From: JAXHUH01 sp034211175
Lineage (GTDB): Bacteria > Actinomycetota > Acidimicrobiia > Acidimicrobiales > CAIXPF01
DNA: 15,294 bases
NCBI GenBank assembly: GCA_034211175.1
Contig: JAXHUH010000042.1
Span: 1 to 15,294 of the forward strand
Direction: 5' to 3'
In this document: positions 14,301 through 15,294 of the stretch, in pieces
Position numbering within the stretch: the stretch's first letter is position 1
How the letters are laid out: each line of letters begins with the position of its first letter
The notes under the pieces: model-generated
Told to the model about the DNA's origin: nothing
The model's database searches: none
Seen by the model: the letters and a program-made list of their open reading frames with translations, nothing else
Position numbers and translations under genes: made by a program

Positions 14301-15232
14301 GCGCCGTGACGGTCGAACGGCCGGAGTCGCCGGTCGCCACGGCCCCGCCGGCCCGGCCCCGCACCGGCGGGATCCGGGCGCCACGGGTCGTGCTGCAGGT
14401 GTTCCTGATCGGCGTGGCGCTGGCGTGGCTCGTCCCGGTCGTCACTGCCGTCTACAACTCGTTCCGCTACTACGAGTCCGACACCCAGGTGAACGGCCCC
14501 TTCGGTGTGGCCGAGACGCTGACGTTCGACAACTACCGCCAGGCGTGGGACGTCGGCGGCATGAGCCAGACGTTCGCGAACACGGCGTTCATCGTCCTCC
14601 CGGCGCTCGTGCTGATCCTCCTGCTGTCCTCGGCGGTGGCCTTCGCCTGCACCCGGTACAGCTGGCGGTTCAACATCGCGTTCCTGGTCCTGTTCACCGC
14701 CGGCAACCTGATGCCCCAGCAGGTCCTGTTCCAGCCGCTGTTCCAGATCTTCGAGCGGGTGCCGTGGCCCGACGTCATCTCCGACACCAACACCGGCTCC
14801 CTGCTCGGCACCAAGATCGCCGTGATCCTGATCCACGTGGCGTTCCAGATCGGGTTCTGCACCTTCGTCCTCGCCAACTACATGAAGACGATCCCCCGGG
14901 AGCTGAGCGAGGCCGCCGCGGTCGACGGGGCGAGCGTCCCCCGCCAGTTCTTCTCGGTGATCCTGCCGCTGTGCCGCCCGGCGCTGGCCGCCCTCGGGAC
15001 CCTCGAGTTCACCTGGCTGTACAACGACTTCTTCTGGGGGGCGGTGCTGCTCAACCAGGGTGACGAGCGTCCGATCACGTCGTCGATCGCGGTGCTCAAC
15101 GGCCAGTACGCGACCGACTTCAACCTGATCGCCGCGGCGTCGATGATCATCGCCCTGCCCACGCTGGTCGTGTACCTGCTCCTCCAGAAGCACTTCATCG
15201 GCGGGCTCACGCTCGGCTCGACGAAGGGCTGA
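14297..15232 (+). CDS. Sugar ABC importer permease, MalG/UgpE type
   Basis: The 311-residue partner permease has hydrophobic helices near 31-53, 93-117, 125-148, 171-195, 225-250 and 275-297. The EAA loop is EAAAVDGASVPRQFFSVILP at 205-224. The GTG at 14297 overlaps the TGA of the upstream permease by three bases and has GGGAGG seven bases upstream; the frame is open further upstream, but that region is coding for the first permease. No ATPase gene follows within the window: a GC-rich inverted repeat begins shortly after the stop. Many actinobacterial CUT1 importers share one MsmK/UgpC-type ATPase encoded elsewhere, and this is the likely case here, although an ATPase just past the window edge is possible. 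Confidence 0.94.
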   Translation: MSAVTVERPESPVATAPPARPRTGGIRAPRVVLQVFLIGVALAWLVPVVTAVYNSFRYYESDTQVNGPFGVAETLTFDNYRQAWDVGGMSQTFANTAFIVLPALVLILLLSSAVAFACTRYSWRFNIAFLVLFTAGNLMPQQVLFQPLFQIFERVPWPDVISDTNTGSLLGTKIAVILIHVAFQIGFCTFVLANYMKTIPRELSEAAAVDGASVPRQFFSVILPLCRPALAALGTLEFTWLYNDFFWGAVLLNQGDERPITSSIAVLNGQYATDFNLIAAASMIIALPTLVVYLLLQKHFIGGLTLGSTKG

Positions 15233-15261
15233 CGCCGCCCGACCGGGCTGGCGCCCACCGG

Positions 15262-15285
15262 CCGGGGGCCGGCCCCCGCCCCCGG
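15262..15285 (+). terminator. Possible terminator after importer genes
   Basis: CCGGGGGC (15262-15269) and GCCCCCGG (15278-15285) form a perfect 8-base stem with an 8-base loop, 30 bases after the second permease stop. A self-complementary GGGGGCCGGCCCCC lies at 15264-15277 and competes with it. There is no T-run. Such GC-rich stems are easy to find by chance here. Confidence 0.4.
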
Positions 15286-15294
15286 GCCGGCGAC

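Noticed and set aside
11880..14384. Long - strand open frame opposite the importer genes
   Set aside because: It is antisense to three conserved transporter genes and has shadow-frame composition.

Overview
This is a very GC-rich window whose genes use almost only G or C at third codon positions and often start with GTG. Two promoter candidates would give leaderless or nearly leaderless messages. Together with the protein families, this points to a high-GC actinobacterium. An Acidimicrobiia-like lineage is possible but cannot be settled from the sequence. No rRNA, tRNA, insertion sequence, phage gene or CRISPR array was seen.

The left part (about 1-5100) is a patchwork. It holds a Phd/YefM antitoxin plus PIN-domain toxin pair (179-891), a decayed divergent TetR / SnoaL-like pair that has lost both 5' ends (962-1635), an intact zinc-free quinone oxidoreductase-like gene (1732-2706), an antitoxin without a toxin (2800-3018), a CNNM/CBS/CorC membrane protein (3072-4415), and a small two-helix membrane protein (4587-5066). 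Both antitoxin loci carry TGTAC-type motifs at the start of the antitoxin gene, like the known YefM operator core.

The right part (about 5267-15232) is a galactoside utilisation locus. A DeoR-type regulator (10822-11643) leads a leftward operon: regulator, a 35-codon reading frame, galT, then a GH2 beta-galactosidase. The gene junctions are adjacent, overlapping or one base apart. Rightward from the shared 218-base control region run a Tat-type lipoprotein sugar-binding protein and two MalF/MalG-type permeases. galK lies at the far left end, in the opposite orientation to lacZ. The implied route is uptake of a galactoside by the ABC importer, cytoplasmic hydrolysis by LacZ, then GalK and GalT of the Leloir pathway. 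The importer ATPase, GalE and GalM are not in the window.

Between galK and lacZ lies a methyltransferase remnant that keeps only its first and last residues. With the TetR/SnoaL scar this makes two independent gene-core deletions. The most unusual points are the 35-codon frame that exactly fills the regulator-galT gap with coupled junctions, the shared antitoxin operator motif, and the two deletion scars. I do not see strong evidence for a wholly new system.
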